A DNA stretch of 64,000 bases from a virus. Position numbers and translations under genes: made by a program. The stretch spans positions 54,794 to 118,793 of IMG/VR virus record IMGVR_UViG_3300031857_000038; one strand, written 5' to 3'. Each line of letters opens with the position of its first letter. The stretch's first letter is position 1. Below the pieces are notes generated by a model that had not been told where the DNA came from, did no database searches, and saw only the letters and a program-made list of their open reading frames with translations. Of this stretch, positions 53,353-61,680 are shown in pieces.

Positions 53353-53810
53353 TGACTTGGTATGGCAAAATCACTCAGGATTTGAGTCACATTCCTGACT
53401 TCATTACTCATTACGAGAATGAATTGATTTCCGCAAAGAATGACGTTAAGGTGTACGGCAATGTTGAAAAGAACATTGCCGCACTACCCGGTGTCACGGA
53501 GTATCGCTTTAATCAACTACAAGAGATTGAAGCGGTACTCAATTTCCTCAATATTCAATTGAGAAAACTCAAAAGAAAATATTTCAAGAAGTACCTAGAA
53601 AACTATAACAGACAACTTACTCCTCGTGATGCTGAAAAGTATGCAGAGGGTGAAGATGATGTTATTGATTTTGAAGTACTAATCAACGAAGTTGCTCTAC
53701 TACGTAACAAATGGTTGGGTATACTTAAAGGAATTGACGCAAAGCAATGGCAGCTTGGTCATATTGTGCGTCTAAGAACAGCCGGCATGGAAGACGTTAC
53801 TATTGGGTAA
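53352..53810 (+). CDS. uvsY: UvsY-like recombination mediator
   Basis: 152 residues. Place next to uvsX, size, and helical pattern fit T4 UvsY, and the C-terminus LLRNKWLGILKGIDAKQWQL then GHIVRLRTAGMEDVTIG corresponds to the UvsY ending with an aspartate-Ala-Ile-Lys helix and IxHIxxxRxxEAG. UvsY loads UvsX onto gp32-coated DNA. Identity by pattern, not by strong sequence match. Confidence 0.65.
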   Translation: MTWYGKITQDLSHIPDFITHYENELISAKNDVKVYGNVEKNIAALPGVTEYRFNQLQEIEAVLNFLNIQLRKLKRKYFKKYLENYNRQLTPRDAEKYAEGEDDVIDFEVLINEVALLRNKWLGILKGIDAKQWQLGHIVRLRTAGMEDVTIG

Positions 53811-53867
53811 CCTGTCTATTGCTATTTTTTAACAATTCGTATAGTGTGAAATAGTAAGGAGAACACT

Positions 53868-54584
53868 ATGAGAAATATGACAGCAATTGCGTGGGAAGAT
53901 TTAGTTGATAATTCGGAACCCAAAGATATCGAAGTATGTTATAATTTTACGACAGACCCTTTGCTAATCAGTTGCACTCTTTATCGTTTGATAAAGGAGT
54001 CACGAGAAAGCGATTCCATATCATATCTTAATTGGTCTCTAAACGAACACGCTAATCAGATTGTAAATAAAATTACCGATCAGGATCGTGTATTTGCGGA
54101 ATCAGTCAAGTCATATTACATGTCTAAGCTGCTTATGGCTAAGTTGCGCGGCGATGACTTCACTAAGTTTAAAACTGATTTGATGCAGTATCTACACAAT
54201 TCTCCTAATACTCTCACTTCACGTTTTGTTGGTATGGTCTACAAGCTGCCTTACTTCTACGAATATGATATGCAATTGATTGAAATATTCGGAGGAGAAC
54301 ACAAAGACCTCGGTACTGCTAGACAGCGTGATAGGGAAGACATTGCGCTTACCTTTATTGCCAAAGCTGATAATGGACAGAAGCGTTCTCGTCATTATGA
54401 ATACTGGTTTAAGGATGACTCCGACACTCGTATTCTGCTTGAAGTAGAAAAGCACAACCCTGTCAGAAATCTTTGGGAACATAGCATTCAGTCTGGCAAG
54501 TTGAATGTCAGTACTTTCCTTGAAAAGAAGCGCAGAGACAATCTAGAATTTTACGTTGCTAAGGCGTGGACAATCAATATCTGA
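53868..54584 (+). CDS. Conserved hypothetical protein (238 aa)
   Basis: 238 residues, no domain recognised. TTDPLLISCTLYRLIKESRE and the long helical middle suggest an alpha-rich fold; ARQRDREDIALTFIAKADNG is a basic/acidic patch. A TATAGT (53840-53845) lies 22 bases upstream with AAGGAG in between, suggesting its own promoter with a weak -35. Confidence 0.6.
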   Translation: MRNMTAIAWEDLVDNSEPKDIEVCYNFTTDPLLISCTLYRLIKESRESDSISYLNWSLNEHANQIVNKITDQDRVFAESVKSYYMSKLLMAKLRGDDFTKFKTDLMQYLHNSPNTLTSRFVGMVYKLPYFYEYDMQLIEIFGGEHKDLGTARQRDREDIALTFIAKADNGQKRSRHYEYWFKDDSDTRILLEVEKHNPVRNLWEHSIQSGKLNVSTFLEKKRRDNLEFYVAKAWTINI

Positions 54585-54602
54585 AAATTGAGAGGAACTA
54601 TA

Positions 54603-54785
54603 ATGAAGGGCGATAAACTAAAACTGCACATTGCAGAATTGAAGCATAAGCATCATCATTTAGAATTGGAAATAAATCAGCTTGTTTATACTCACGCTGA
54701 TGATTTAAAAATCCAAGAATTAAAAAAGCGTAAACTCAAACTAAAGGAAGAGATAACTCAATATGAACAGCAATTGGGACAGTGA
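54603..54785 (+). CDS. YdcH/DUF465-like small coiled-coil protein
   Basis: 60 residues. LKHKHHHLELEINQL, THADDLKIQELKKRKLKLKEEI matches the SlyX/YdcH-type DUF465 pattern (two helices joined at THADD). Function of the family unknown. GAGAGGA precedes the ATG; a TTG five codons upstream is also open. The next gene overlaps by 23 bases. Confidence 0.65.
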   Translation: MKGDKLKLHIAELKHKHHHLELEINQLVYTHADDLKIQELKKRKLKLKEEITQYEQQLGQ

Positions 54786-55038
54786 ACAATTTAAATTGTT
54801 CGTTTCTAAGTTTTTAACAGCGTTAGGCGAAACAGCAAACAGATGGTCAGGCGGAATCTTTCTGCTAGTCAAAACCATTCTTGCACTATTCAGCCTGATT
54901 GCAACAGTAGCGGTCGTCATTGTTTCCGCACAATGGTTCATCGCATCGTTTGGTATTGTAGTTTCAGTTTTGGTATTGGTGGTATCGTCGTTTGCACTGA
55001 CTGCGATTTCATCAATTTCCAAAGATAAACCACAATAA
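54763..55038 (+). CDS. Small membrane protein (91 aa)
   Basis: 91 residues with two hydrophobic segments (GGIFLLVKTILALFSLIATV and the following VVIVSAQWFIASF; IVVSVLVLVVSSFALTAIS). Size and topology would also suit a holin, but there is no endolysin nearby and it lies with early-type genes. Function unknown. Confidence 0.55.
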   Translation: MNSNWDSEQFKLFVSKFLTALGETANRWSGGIFLLVKTILALFSLIATVAVVIVSAQWFIASFGIVVSVLVLVVSSFALTAISSISKDKPQ

Positions 55039-55042
55039 ACGG

Positions 55043-55071
55043 TTGACATAGCTTCTGTAATTTGCTATTGT
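55043..55071 (+). promoter_or_regulatory. Sigma70-like promoter TTGACA-N17-TATTGT
   Basis: Perfect -35, 17-base spacer, fair -10, before the HD hydrolase gene, which has an AAAGGAG ribosome binding site. Confidence 0.65.
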
Positions 55072-55098
55072 TAATTATAGATAGAGAAAGGAGCAGTT

Positions 55099-55545
55099 AT
55101 GAAAAAAGGTGAACTTCTTGGTAAAGTCCTAGTTCTCGCTACTAACGCTCACGCAGGTCAGTTTGACAGAGGCGGCAACCCCTACATTCTTCACCCACTT
55201 AAGGTCATGCATTATCTCAAGACCGACGATGAAGAACTACAGTGTATCGCACTGCTTCATGACGTAATTGAAGATACAAAGACTACGTGGCAAGACCTTA
55301 AGGATATCGGATGCACATCGCGGGTTATTTCTGCTGTGCGGGTCCTCACTAAGATGCCGGGTCAGACCTACGATGAATACAAGAACGAGGTTTTTGCTAA
55401 CTTTGATGCAATGCGTGTTAAGTCTTGTGACCTTCGTCATAACACTGATATCCGTCGTCTCAAGGGCGTTACGCAGAAAGACATTGACCGTATCGCAAAG
55501 TACAATCAATTCTATCTTGAAATTCAGTCACGACTGAACGGATAA
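55099..55545 (+). CDS. HD-domain (p)ppGpp-hydrolase-like protein
   Basis: 148 residues. The RelA/SpoT-type HD blocks are in order: AHAGQFDRGGNPYILHPLKV, ALLHDVIEDTKTTW with the HD metal pair, VLTKMPGQTYDEY, and VKSCDLRHNTD. Length fits stand-alone MESH1-like hydrolases without a synthetase domain. It may lower the alarmone (p)ppGpp during infection or act on another nucleotide. Own promoter; early-type. Confidence 0.8.
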   Translation: MKKGELLGKVLVLATNAHAGQFDRGGNPYILHPLKVMHYLKTDDEELQCIALLHDVIEDTKTTWQDLKDIGCTSRVISAVRVLTKMPGQTYDEYKNEVFANFDAMRVKSCDLRHNTDIRRLKGVTQKDIDRIAKYNQFYLEIQSRLNG

Positions 55546-55551
55546 AAATTT

Positions 55552-55586
55552 GCACCCGAGGTCATTTTTCGGTTGACTTCGGGTGC
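55552..55586 (+). terminator. Long hairpin, possible terminator, overlapping a promoter
   Basis: 13-bp stem GCACCCGAGGTCA / TGACTTCGGGTGC (one G-U) with a 9-base loop, then CCATTTTG. The T-run is weak. Its right arm contains the -35 hexamer of the next promoter. Confidence 0.55.
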
Positions 55587-55601
55587 CCATTTTGTTATAA
55601 C
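55573..55601 (+). promoter_or_regulatory. Sigma70-like promoter TTGACT-N17-TATAAC
   Basis: Drives the AAA ATPase gene. The -35 lies inside the preceding hairpin. -35/-10 pair closely similar to that of the MoxR gene. Confidence 0.7.
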
Positions 55602-55632
55602 TAGTATATCAACACAGCACAGAGGAATCATT

Positions 55633-56640
55633 ATGTCTCGCATTCTTATCAAGCAAGGTGAATATCGCAACAATCAGGTCATCGACAGCCAGTTTACTCT
55701 TGTCAAGGGTTTTCAGACTGGTAAGAAGGGTACTTTCGTGACTGTCAAGAATGACGGCGCTTTCCCTGTAAACATTGACGAAGTTCGCATCAAGATTGCT
55801 GATACTAGCGATGTTGAATTTCTCGACGGTGATGCTACTCCGACTGAAACTGTTACTGAAACTGACGAAGAAGCGATGGACCGCATCGCTACTCGTTTTC
55901 AAATCCTTGACGAAATGAGCGCCGCTTGTATCAACAGCGACATTCGTGCGATGATTGTTTCGGGTCCTCCGGGCGTTGGTAAGTCGTTTGGTGTTGAACA
56001 GCAGCTTGAGAAGGCTTCGATGTTTGACAAGATTGCAGGCAAGAAGCTTCGTTATGAAGTTGTCAAGGGTGCTATGACTGCACTCGGTCTGTATGCCCAG
56101 CTGTATCGCTACAGCGACAAGAAGAACGTCCTCGTGTTTGACGATTGCGATAGCGTGTTTGGTGATGAACTTGCTCTGAACATTCTCAAGGCTGCTCTTG
56201 ACAGTGGTAAGCGTCGGCGCATTTGCTGGAACTCGGACTCACGCCTTCTGCGTGACGAGGGCATTCCTAACTCGTTCAACTTCAACGGTTCTGCTATCTT
56301 TATCACGAACCTCAAGTTTGAAAACGTTCGCAGCAAGAAGTTGCAAGATCACCTTGAAGCCCTTGAAAGTCGTTGTCACTTCATTGACTTGACGATTGAC
56401 ACCCAGCGTGACAAGATGCTTCGCATCCGTCAGGTTGACCGCGATGCCGAAGGTGGCTTGTTCGCTGACTACAATTTTCAGAATGGTGAAGGCGCCGAAG
56501 TGCTTGACTTCATGCAGACCAATCAGAAGAAGCTGCGTGAAATGTCAATTCGTATGGCTCTCAAGCTTGCCGATCTTATCAAGATTTCCCCGCGCAATTG
56601 GAAGGCACTTGCTGAAAGCACTTGCATGAAGCGTGGATAA
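55633..56640 (+). CDS. AAA ATPase (335 aa)
   Basis: About 335 residues. The N-terminal 90 residues are a small beta-rich region; the ATPase core has Walker A SGPPGVGKS, Walker B VLVFDDCDSVF, sensor-1 AIFITNLKF and a C-terminal helical lid ending SPRNWKALAESTC. No specific subfamily recognised; the sequence is shaped like a single-ring remodelling ATPase. Codon use is like the MoxR gene. I chose the ATG after GAGGAATC; an earlier start would lie in the promoter. Confidence 0.75.
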   Translation: MSRILIKQGEYRNNQVIDSQFTLVKGFQTGKKGTFVTVKNDGAFPVNIDEVRIKIADTSDVEFLDGDATPTETVTETDEEAMDRIATRFQILDEMSAACINSDIRAMIVSGPPGVGKSFGVEQQLEKASMFDKIAGKKLRYEVVKGAMTALGLYAQLYRYSDKKNVLVFDDCDSVFGDELALNILKAALDSGKRRRICWNSDSRLLRDEGIPNSFNFNGSAIFITNLKFENVRSKKLQDHLEALESRCHFIDLTIDTQRDKMLRIRQVDRDAEGGLFADYNFQNGEGAEVLDFMQTNQKKLREMSIRMALKLADLIKISPRNWKALAESTCMKRG

Positions 56641-56765
56641 TGAAACTAACTCGCATCCCGCTTGATACTAACAACCGCATGCTTCGCATTGGATTTGGGA
56701 AGCACGACGGTCGTTGGTTTGCTAGAATTGATTTATGGTTTTTTGGAATTAGAGTTAGTCAATAA
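56640..56765 (+). CDS. Small protein (41 aa)
   Basis: 41 residues starting on the last base of the preceding stop (TAATG). The pattern MLRIGFGKHDGRWFARIDLW is beta-rich and recalls a short protein common in phages. It is followed by a terminator, so the transcript ends with it. Function unknown. Confidence 0.65.
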   Translation: MKLTRIPLDTNNRMLRIGFGKHDGRWFARIDLWFFGIRVSQ

Positions 56766-56786
56766 TATTTTCCTTCTATCAAACTT

Positions 56787-56814
56787 GACAGGGGCTTCGG
56801 TCCCTGTCTTTTTT
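56787..56814 (+). terminator. Rho-independent terminator with UUCG loop
   Basis: 9-bp stem (GACAGGGGC / GGTCCCTGTC type, one G-U) closed by a C(UUCG)G tetraloop and followed by six T. Confidence 0.9.
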
Positions 56815-56823
56815 CCAGAATAC

Positions 56824-56851
56824 TTGTAAAAATATACAACGGTGATATAGT
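56824..56851 (+). promoter_or_regulatory. Sigma70-like promoter TTGTAA-N16-TATAGT
   Basis: The -10 TATAGT ends 6 bases before the ATG of the gene upstream of uvsW, which predicts a leaderless mRNA. The -35 is weak. Confidence 0.5.
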
Positions 56852-56857
56852 AAGAAT

Positions 56858-57856
56858 ATGAACAACAAGGAACAACTACTTTATTTCTTCCTCAATGGTA
56901 AGGTAAGCTTGAGTCAGTATGACTACAAGTTCATGGCCAACCTGCAAACTATGATCCAAAACAAGAACAGGGTCACTAGTAATCAGGCTACCTTGTTTGA
57001 TAATCTTATTAGTAAGTATAAGAAGCAGCTTACTAAAAACGGATTTGACAAAGATATTTTGAAATCTTTGCCTTGGAAGACAGAGATAGTTGAGAGTACG
57101 CCGGAATACACTGGAGCAATGGTTTCGTTGTATGGCGATGATCTCGTAATCAAGGTGCCCTTCAACAAGCCGTTTATCAGTGCATTTAGACAAGTTAAGA
57201 ACAACCACTATGAATGGGACAAGGATAGCAAGGTTTATCGTGCCCCGTTCAATACAGTCGCATTGAAGATTGCAAATACTGAACTAGGGAAGTATTTCCC
57301 CACAGTTAGGTTCGATGATAATCTTAACAAGTTGTTCAGTGACATTTCAGTTTACAATGCAGAGGTATACAACCCTACTCTACATGTAATCAACGGTAAC
57401 CCTATGATTGTCGCTATCAATAGCGTTTTAGGGGAACTAACGCAAAATATGGATTTGAAGGTTGATAGTATCACATTGCACAAGTTGACAATGATGGGTA
57501 TCGACATTGATCCTTCAGTGTATCAATCTGACCCTAGACTAGAGTTTGCAAGCAAGCGGGTCTATGAAATTGAAATGGATCAGGTAGAGATTGTTATCTC
57601 TTGGATGAAGAATCTTGGTTGCCAAAATGTCATTGTTGGCAGAGGACTTAGAACACACATAAGTCAGGATGCTTTATATGAACTTATTGCCAAATATGGT
57701 ATGCAGCCATGTGGACCAATGAGTTTTGGTAAGCTTCCTGATGGAGTCAATATGCTTATTCAGCATACATCTAACATAGATGTTCGAGGTGCCTTCGCAG
57801 GTCAAATAAGTAAAACAGTCGTGCTTAAAGATAGCCGACCGATTGAGGTCAAATGA
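56858..57856 (+). CDS. UvsW-linked protein with a HARP-like segment
   Basis: 332 residues. The segment VIKVPFNKPFISAFRQVKNN followed by HYEWDKDSKVYRAPFN resembles the HARP-type annealing module found next to SMARCAL1 helicases. The rest is alpha/beta without known motifs. It overlaps uvsW by 4 bases, so the two products may act together at branched DNA. No ribosome binding site. Confidence 0.5.
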   Translation: MNNKEQLLYFFLNGKVSLSQYDYKFMANLQTMIQNKNRVTSNQATLFDNLISKYKKQLTKNGFDKDILKSLPWKTEIVESTPEYTGAMVSLYGDDLVIKVPFNKPFISAFRQVKNNHYEWDKDSKVYRAPFNTVALKIANTELGKYFPTVRFDDNLNKLFSDISVYNAEVYNPTLHVINGNPMIVAINSVLGELTQNMDLKVDSITLHKLTMMGIDIDPSVYQSDPRLEFASKRVYEIEMDQVEIVISWMKNLGCQNVIVGRGLRTHISQDALYELIAKYGMQPCGPMSFGKLPDGVNMLIQHTSNIDVRGAFAGQISKTVVLKDSRPIEVK

Positions 57857-59310
57857 ACGAAGCTAAAATCATAATTAAGGATGAAGTCAATGTAAAGATT
57901 GAGGGTCTTGAACTATCAGACCGTCGAGCATTGATGAAGAAGTTTGAGTACGAAAAGCCGGGGGCAAGATATTTGCCTTCGGTTCGTTTGGGTCGTTGGA
58001 ACGGCAAGATTAGCTATTTCAGTCTAGCAGGCAGCACTTATCTGAACCTACTGGAAGACATTATCACATATCTATATGATAATAATTATGACATTGAACT
58101 GATTGACCATAGACAACAGCACGGTAAGCTAGAGTTTGATTTGATTCGTGAAGATAGCTTTGCTGACACTGTATGGCCAGTTGGACATGAGCGTGAGGGT
58201 CAGCCCATCGTGCTACGAGACTATCAGGTAGAGATTGTAAACAACTTCTTAGCTAACCCTCAAAGCCTACAGGAAGTCGCTACAGGGGCGGGTAAGACAC
58301 TCATGACTGCTGCTCTATCTAAGAGCGTAGAACAGTATGGCCGCAGTCTTGTAATCGTCCCTAACAAGAGCCTAGTCGTGCAGACAGAAGCAGACTATAT
58401 CAATCTAGGACTTGATGTAGGCGTGTACTTTGGTGATCGTAAAGACTATGGCAAGACGCACACAATCTGCACTTGGCAATCATTGAACAATCTGTTTAAG
58501 AACACAGCCGATGCAGGTGAAGAAAGCCTAGACGAATTCTTCTTTGATGATATTGCCTGCGTCATTGTTGACGAAGTTCATATGGCTAAGGCTGATGTTC
58601 TTAAGACGATGCTTACTGGCGTGTTCAGCAACATTCCGATTCGGTGGGGACTAACGGGGACGATTCCCAAAGCTGAAATGGATCGTGTATCATTGCTCGT
58701 TTCGCTTGGTCCTGTAATCGGCAAGCTATCTGCTAGTGAATTACAAGACCGAGGTGTACTTGCACAGTGTCACGTTAACATCGTCCAGCTTAAGGACAAT
58801 GTAGAGTTCACCAACTATCAGTCAGAGTTGAAGCATCTATTAGAAGATGAAAAGCGGCTTGATAGAATCGCAGAACTTATTGAAAAGGTCAACGAGACTG
58901 GAAACACTCTTGTTCTTGTTGACCGTGTCAATGCAGGTAAAGAACTTGTCAGCCGATTAGGCGCTAACGCAGTGTTCGTCAACGGCGGCACGAAACTGAC
59001 AGAACGAAAGGAAGAGTATGATGAAGTCGCTACTAGCGATGATAAAATCATTGTGGCAACATACGGAGTCGCAGCAGTGGGCATTAATATTCCTCGCATC
59101 TTTAATTTGGTTCTTATTGAACCAGGTAAATCTTTTGTGAGAGTGATTCAGAGTATTGGTCGAGGTATTCGTAAGGCAGAAGACAAGGACCACGTACAGA
59201 TTTGGGACGTTACAAGTTCTTGTAAGTTCGCAAAAAGACACTTGACACAACGCAAGGCTTTCTATAAAGAGGCCAACTATCCGTTCACTTTGGAGAAATT
59301 AGATTATTAA
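57853..59310 (+). CDS. uvsW: UvsW-like SF2 helicase
   Basis: 485 residues. N-terminal domain of ~115 residues, Q-like motif LRDYQVEIV, Walker A ATGAGKT near residue 143, VDEVH (motif II) near 238, LTGT (III), and IATYGVAA ... IQSIGRGIRK (V, VI). UvsW unwinds R-loops and branched DNA and switches T4 from origin to recombination-dependent replication. Closely matches that family in order and length. Confidence 0.88.
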   Translation: MNEAKIIIKDEVNVKIEGLELSDRRALMKKFEYEKPGARYLPSVRLGRWNGKISYFSLAGSTYLNLLEDIITYLYDNNYDIELIDHRQQHGKLEFDLIREDSFADTVWPVGHEREGQPIVLRDYQVEIVNNFLANPQSLQEVATGAGKTLMTAALSKSVEQYGRSLVIVPNKSLVVQTEADYINLGLDVGVYFGDRKDYGKTHTICTWQSLNNLFKNTADAGEESLDEFFFDDIACVIVDEVHMAKADVLKTMLTGVFSNIPIRWGLTGTIPKAEMDRVSLLVSLGPVIGKLSASELQDRGVLAQCHVNIVQLKDNVEFTNYQSELKHLLEDEKRLDRIAELIEKVNETGNTLVLVDRVNAGKELVSRLGANAVFVNGGTKLTERKEEYDEVATSDDKIIVATYGVAAVGINIPRIFNLVLIEPGKSFVRVIQSIGRGIRKAEDKDHVQIWDVTSSCKFAKRHLTQRKAFYKEANYPFTLEKLDY

Positions 59311-59314
59311 TATG

Positions 59315-59343
59315 TTGACAATCATAACTAACCGTGCTAGTAT
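59315..59343 (+). promoter_or_regulatory. Sigma70-like promoter TTGACA-N17-TAGTAT
   Basis: The -10 ends 6 bases before the next ATG, so the transcript should begin at the ATG. No ribosome binding site in the gap. Confidence 0.6.
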
Positions 59344-59349
59344 TATATT

Positions 59350-59850
59350 ATGCGAATTCTAACATTAGATAACGAGTTCTATAACCTAGAAACTCTCCCC
59401 GACGAAATTGATGATTTGCGCTTTGCTATCCTAGATAATAGTGTTCCGGCAAACGTAGACTATCACTATATTCCATTAATCTTTTTGGAATCATTCAATA
59501 GTCCTGCACTTGTATTAAGAGTAGCAGACAAAGTTATCAAGATGCCAATTGACTGGCAAGTATTGATTGGTGAAAAAGAACACGGCGACCTAGAAGCATT
59601 GCCGTTGAGTAGTCTGAACGATAGGGGATTCAATGTATTTGAATTCAATCCATTAAGTTCATTCTCTCCCTCGTTCTTGCCAATTGAGATTGTAGATATC
59701 TATCCAGAAGTTACTTGGTATGCCCCAAGATTAAAGAATGGACAGTTTTTATGTGTCCCTATTGATGATGGAGAAAAGCCTAGATGCATATACTTTGTTA
59801 AAGAAGTCAGTAGAAATTGTGAAGTTATAGATTATTCTTTGGTTTATTAA
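59350..59850 (+). CDS. Conserved hypothetical protein (166 aa)
   Basis: 166 residues. LPLSSLNDRGFNVFEFNPLS and VTWYAPRLKNGQFLCVPIDD are blocks I associate with an uncharacterised protein of marine T4-like phages. Mostly beta. Leaderless by promoter position. Function unknown. Confidence 0.6.
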   Translation: MRILTLDNEFYNLETLPDEIDDLRFAILDNSVPANVDYHYIPLIFLESFNSPALVLRVADKVIKMPIDWQVLIGEKEHGDLEALPLSSLNDRGFNVFEFNPLSSFSPSFLPIEIVDIYPEVTWYAPRLKNGQFLCVPIDDGEKPRCIYFVKEVSRNCEVIDYSLVY

Positions 59851-59860
59851 GGAGCGTACA

Positions 59861-59998
59861 ATGACTAATATTCTTGAATCATACAAAAAGAGCGTTAAGA
59901 AGAAGACTGAAGGCGATGTTATGGGTGTGATTCGCACTCTATTCCCTGACATTGAAGTCGAAACCTTCATTAAAAAGAAGGCTAAGAAGAAGTCATAA
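59861..59998 (+). CDS. Short basic protein (45 aa)
   Basis: 45 residues between its neighbours, with AAGGAG 8 bases before the ATG. Lys-rich at both ends (YKKSVKKKTE and FIKKKAKKKS) around a GVIRTLFPDIE helix. Possibly nucleic-acid binding; function unknown. Confidence 0.65.
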   Translation: MTNILESYKKSVKKKTEGDVMGVIRTLFPDIEVETFIKKKAKKKS

Positions 59999-60417
59999 TG
60001 TCATCTGGACATATATCATTAGGTCAGGCAAAATATAATAGAACGATGGCTAGAACTCCTCCTAGTGCTGGAGTCTTTAGACTTGATACTGCTAGGACAC
60101 GCAAAGTAAGAAAAGAAAAGGAAAAGAAGATGGGTTGGTTTAAGAGAAAGTTTGCTCAATGGTGCCGAGAAGCATGGGAAAATTCTCGCAAAGAAGAAGT
60201 ATATGCTACGGATACAGTAAGAGCCCATGACGGTATTAACGGTAAGTCTAGTGTTCGTTTCACCATTTATGCTGCTTCGGGCGGACACATCATTGAATAT
60301 TACAAGCAAGATCGCTATAAAGATGGTGATGGTCCCGAACTTGTGATTGTTAATCAGGGTGACGAGTTGGGCAAGGTCGTTGAACATATTCTTACTATGG
60401 AAGCACTTCGCTCATAA
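59998..60417 (+). CDS. Small hypothetical protein (139 aa)
   Basis: 139 residues; basic N-terminal half (TRKVRKEKEKKMGWFKRKF) and a compact C-terminal half (SSVRFTIYAASGGHIIEYYK). TAATG overlaps on both sides. No known family. A downstream ATG (MGWFKRK, residue 44) could be an alternative start. Confidence 0.55.
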   Translation: MSSGHISLGQAKYNRTMARTPPSAGVFRLDTARTRKVRKEKEKKMGWFKRKFAQWCREAWENSRKEEVYATDTVRAHDGINGKSSVRFTIYAASGGHIIEYYKQDRYKDGDGPELVIVNQGDELGKVVEHILTMEALRS

Positions 60418-61004
60418 TGGCTAAAGAGAAACTATCAGCGGACGAAAAGTTCGAGAAGGTCGAGTTTGACCTCTTTGAAGCACTTGCGGCTATTGACCGC
60501 AAGGACTATTCGTATTATGATAGGTTGACTCCTGAACAGCAAAAGAAGTTCGTGCCATTTATGATGATTCATTGGATCAGTGCAGTTAAAGGTAGTGGGG
60601 ATATTCAATCATACTATCTGCAAAGCACTGACTATCACGCTAACAAGTACTTGTTCAACGAGAGTGTTCAGAAGCATCCTAAGCTACAGTGGTTGATGTT
60701 GTGTGCTGCAAGCCCGGGTATAGGCAAACAGTTTCATCAATGGATTCCGCATATCCGTGAGCGTGTAAGTAAGCTTAAAGAAAGCCCAAAGCACAAAGAA
60801 ATTAAGGACTATTACAAGAAGGTATATCCTAAAGCAAGTGACAGTGATCTTACCCTAATTACCGAGATATTTGTCATCAATCACAAGACAAAGATGTATC
60901 TTGCTAATAAGTTCCCCGAATTAAAGTTTGATGAGATTGAGTTATTAAGTGACCTTATTACAGACGAAGATATCAAAGAGTACGAAGAAGCCTTCGGTAA
61001 CTAA
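60417..61004 (+). CDS. Possible clamp-loader small subunit (gp62-like)
   Basis: 195 residues, all helical. FDLFEALAAIDRKDYSYYDR, QQKKFVPFMMIHWISAVKG and the following helices resemble the layout of gp62-like clamp-loader subunits of marine T4-like phages (length ~190). There is no gp44 or gp45 gene in the window to confirm it. Could be an unrelated helical protein. Confidence 0.4.
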   Translation: MAKEKLSADEKFEKVEFDLFEALAAIDRKDYSYYDRLTPEQQKKFVPFMMIHWISAVKGSGDIQSYYLQSTDYHANKYLFNESVQKHPKLQWLMLCAASPGIGKQFHQWIPHIRERVSKLKESPKHKEIKDYYKKVYPKASDSDLTLITEIFVINHKTKMYLANKFPELKFDEIELLSDLITDEDIKEYEEAFGN

Positions 61005-61680
61005 GACAGAGTTCCAGTGCGAATTCTGTAATAGGTATTTTCAGAAGGAAACAACCATGATGAGCCATCTGTGCGAGACAAAGCGCAGGTGGCAAGACCG
61101 CGACATGCCAGGCAATCGTATTGGCTTTCAATCATGGCTTGAGTTCTACAAAAGAAACACTGCCAGCAAGAAGCAAAAGACTTATCAGGACTTTGCTAAG
61201 AGCGCATACTACATTGCCTTTGTCAAGTTTGGTCACTATTGCGTTGACATTAAGTGCATTAATGTCAACCGTTATGCTGATTGGCTATTGAAGAACAATG
61301 TCAAGATTGATAACTGGTGCAGTGATAGCAACTATGACAAGTTCTTGGTTGATTATCTTAAGCAGGAAGATCCATTGGATGCTATCGCTCGTAGTATTGA
61401 AACTACGATTGAACATGCTAAGAATGAAAAGATTAAAAGCAAAGATTATCTGCGATATGGTAACAGAAATCGCATTTGCAGTTTGATCGTTAATGGTAAG
61501 ATCAGTCCTTGGATGCTCTATCATAGTGAAAGCGGTATTGAATTGCTTGAGAACCTTGACATTACGCAGCAAAAAATGGTTCTTGATTATATCAATCCTG
61601 AACAGTGGGCATTGAAGTTTCATCGTAATACCGACGGCGTATCTCAGGTAAAAGAATTGCTCAGTGCCGGAGGATACTAA
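60949..61680 (+). CDS. Zinc-finger phage protein (243 aa)
   Basis: 243 residues, GTG start overlapping the previous gene by 56 bases; no later good start exists before the finger. CEFCNRYFQKETTMMSHLCE is a C2H2/C2HC-type finger. Then GFQSWLEFYKRNTASKKQKT, YADWLLKNNVKIDNWC. I recall a conserved protein like this from T4-like marine phages without assigned function; a DNA or RNA polymerase accessory role is possible. Confidence 0.6.
   Translation: MTLLQTKISKSTKKPSVTKTEFQCEFCNRYFQKETTMMSHLCETKRRWQDRDMPGNRIGFQSWLEFYKRNTASKKQKTYQDFAKSAYYIAFVKFGHYCVDIKCINVNRYADWLLKNNVKIDNWCSDSNYDKFLVDYLKQEDPLDAIARSIETTIEHAKNEKIKSKDYLRYGNRNRICSLIVNGKISPWMLYHSESGIELLENLDITQQKMVLDYINPEQWALKFHRNTDGVSQVKELLSAGGY

Noticed and set aside
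59316-59349. Late box at TATTATATTA before the gene at 59350
   Set aside because: It lacks TAAATA; the TTGACA-N17-TAGTAT promoter explains the gap better.
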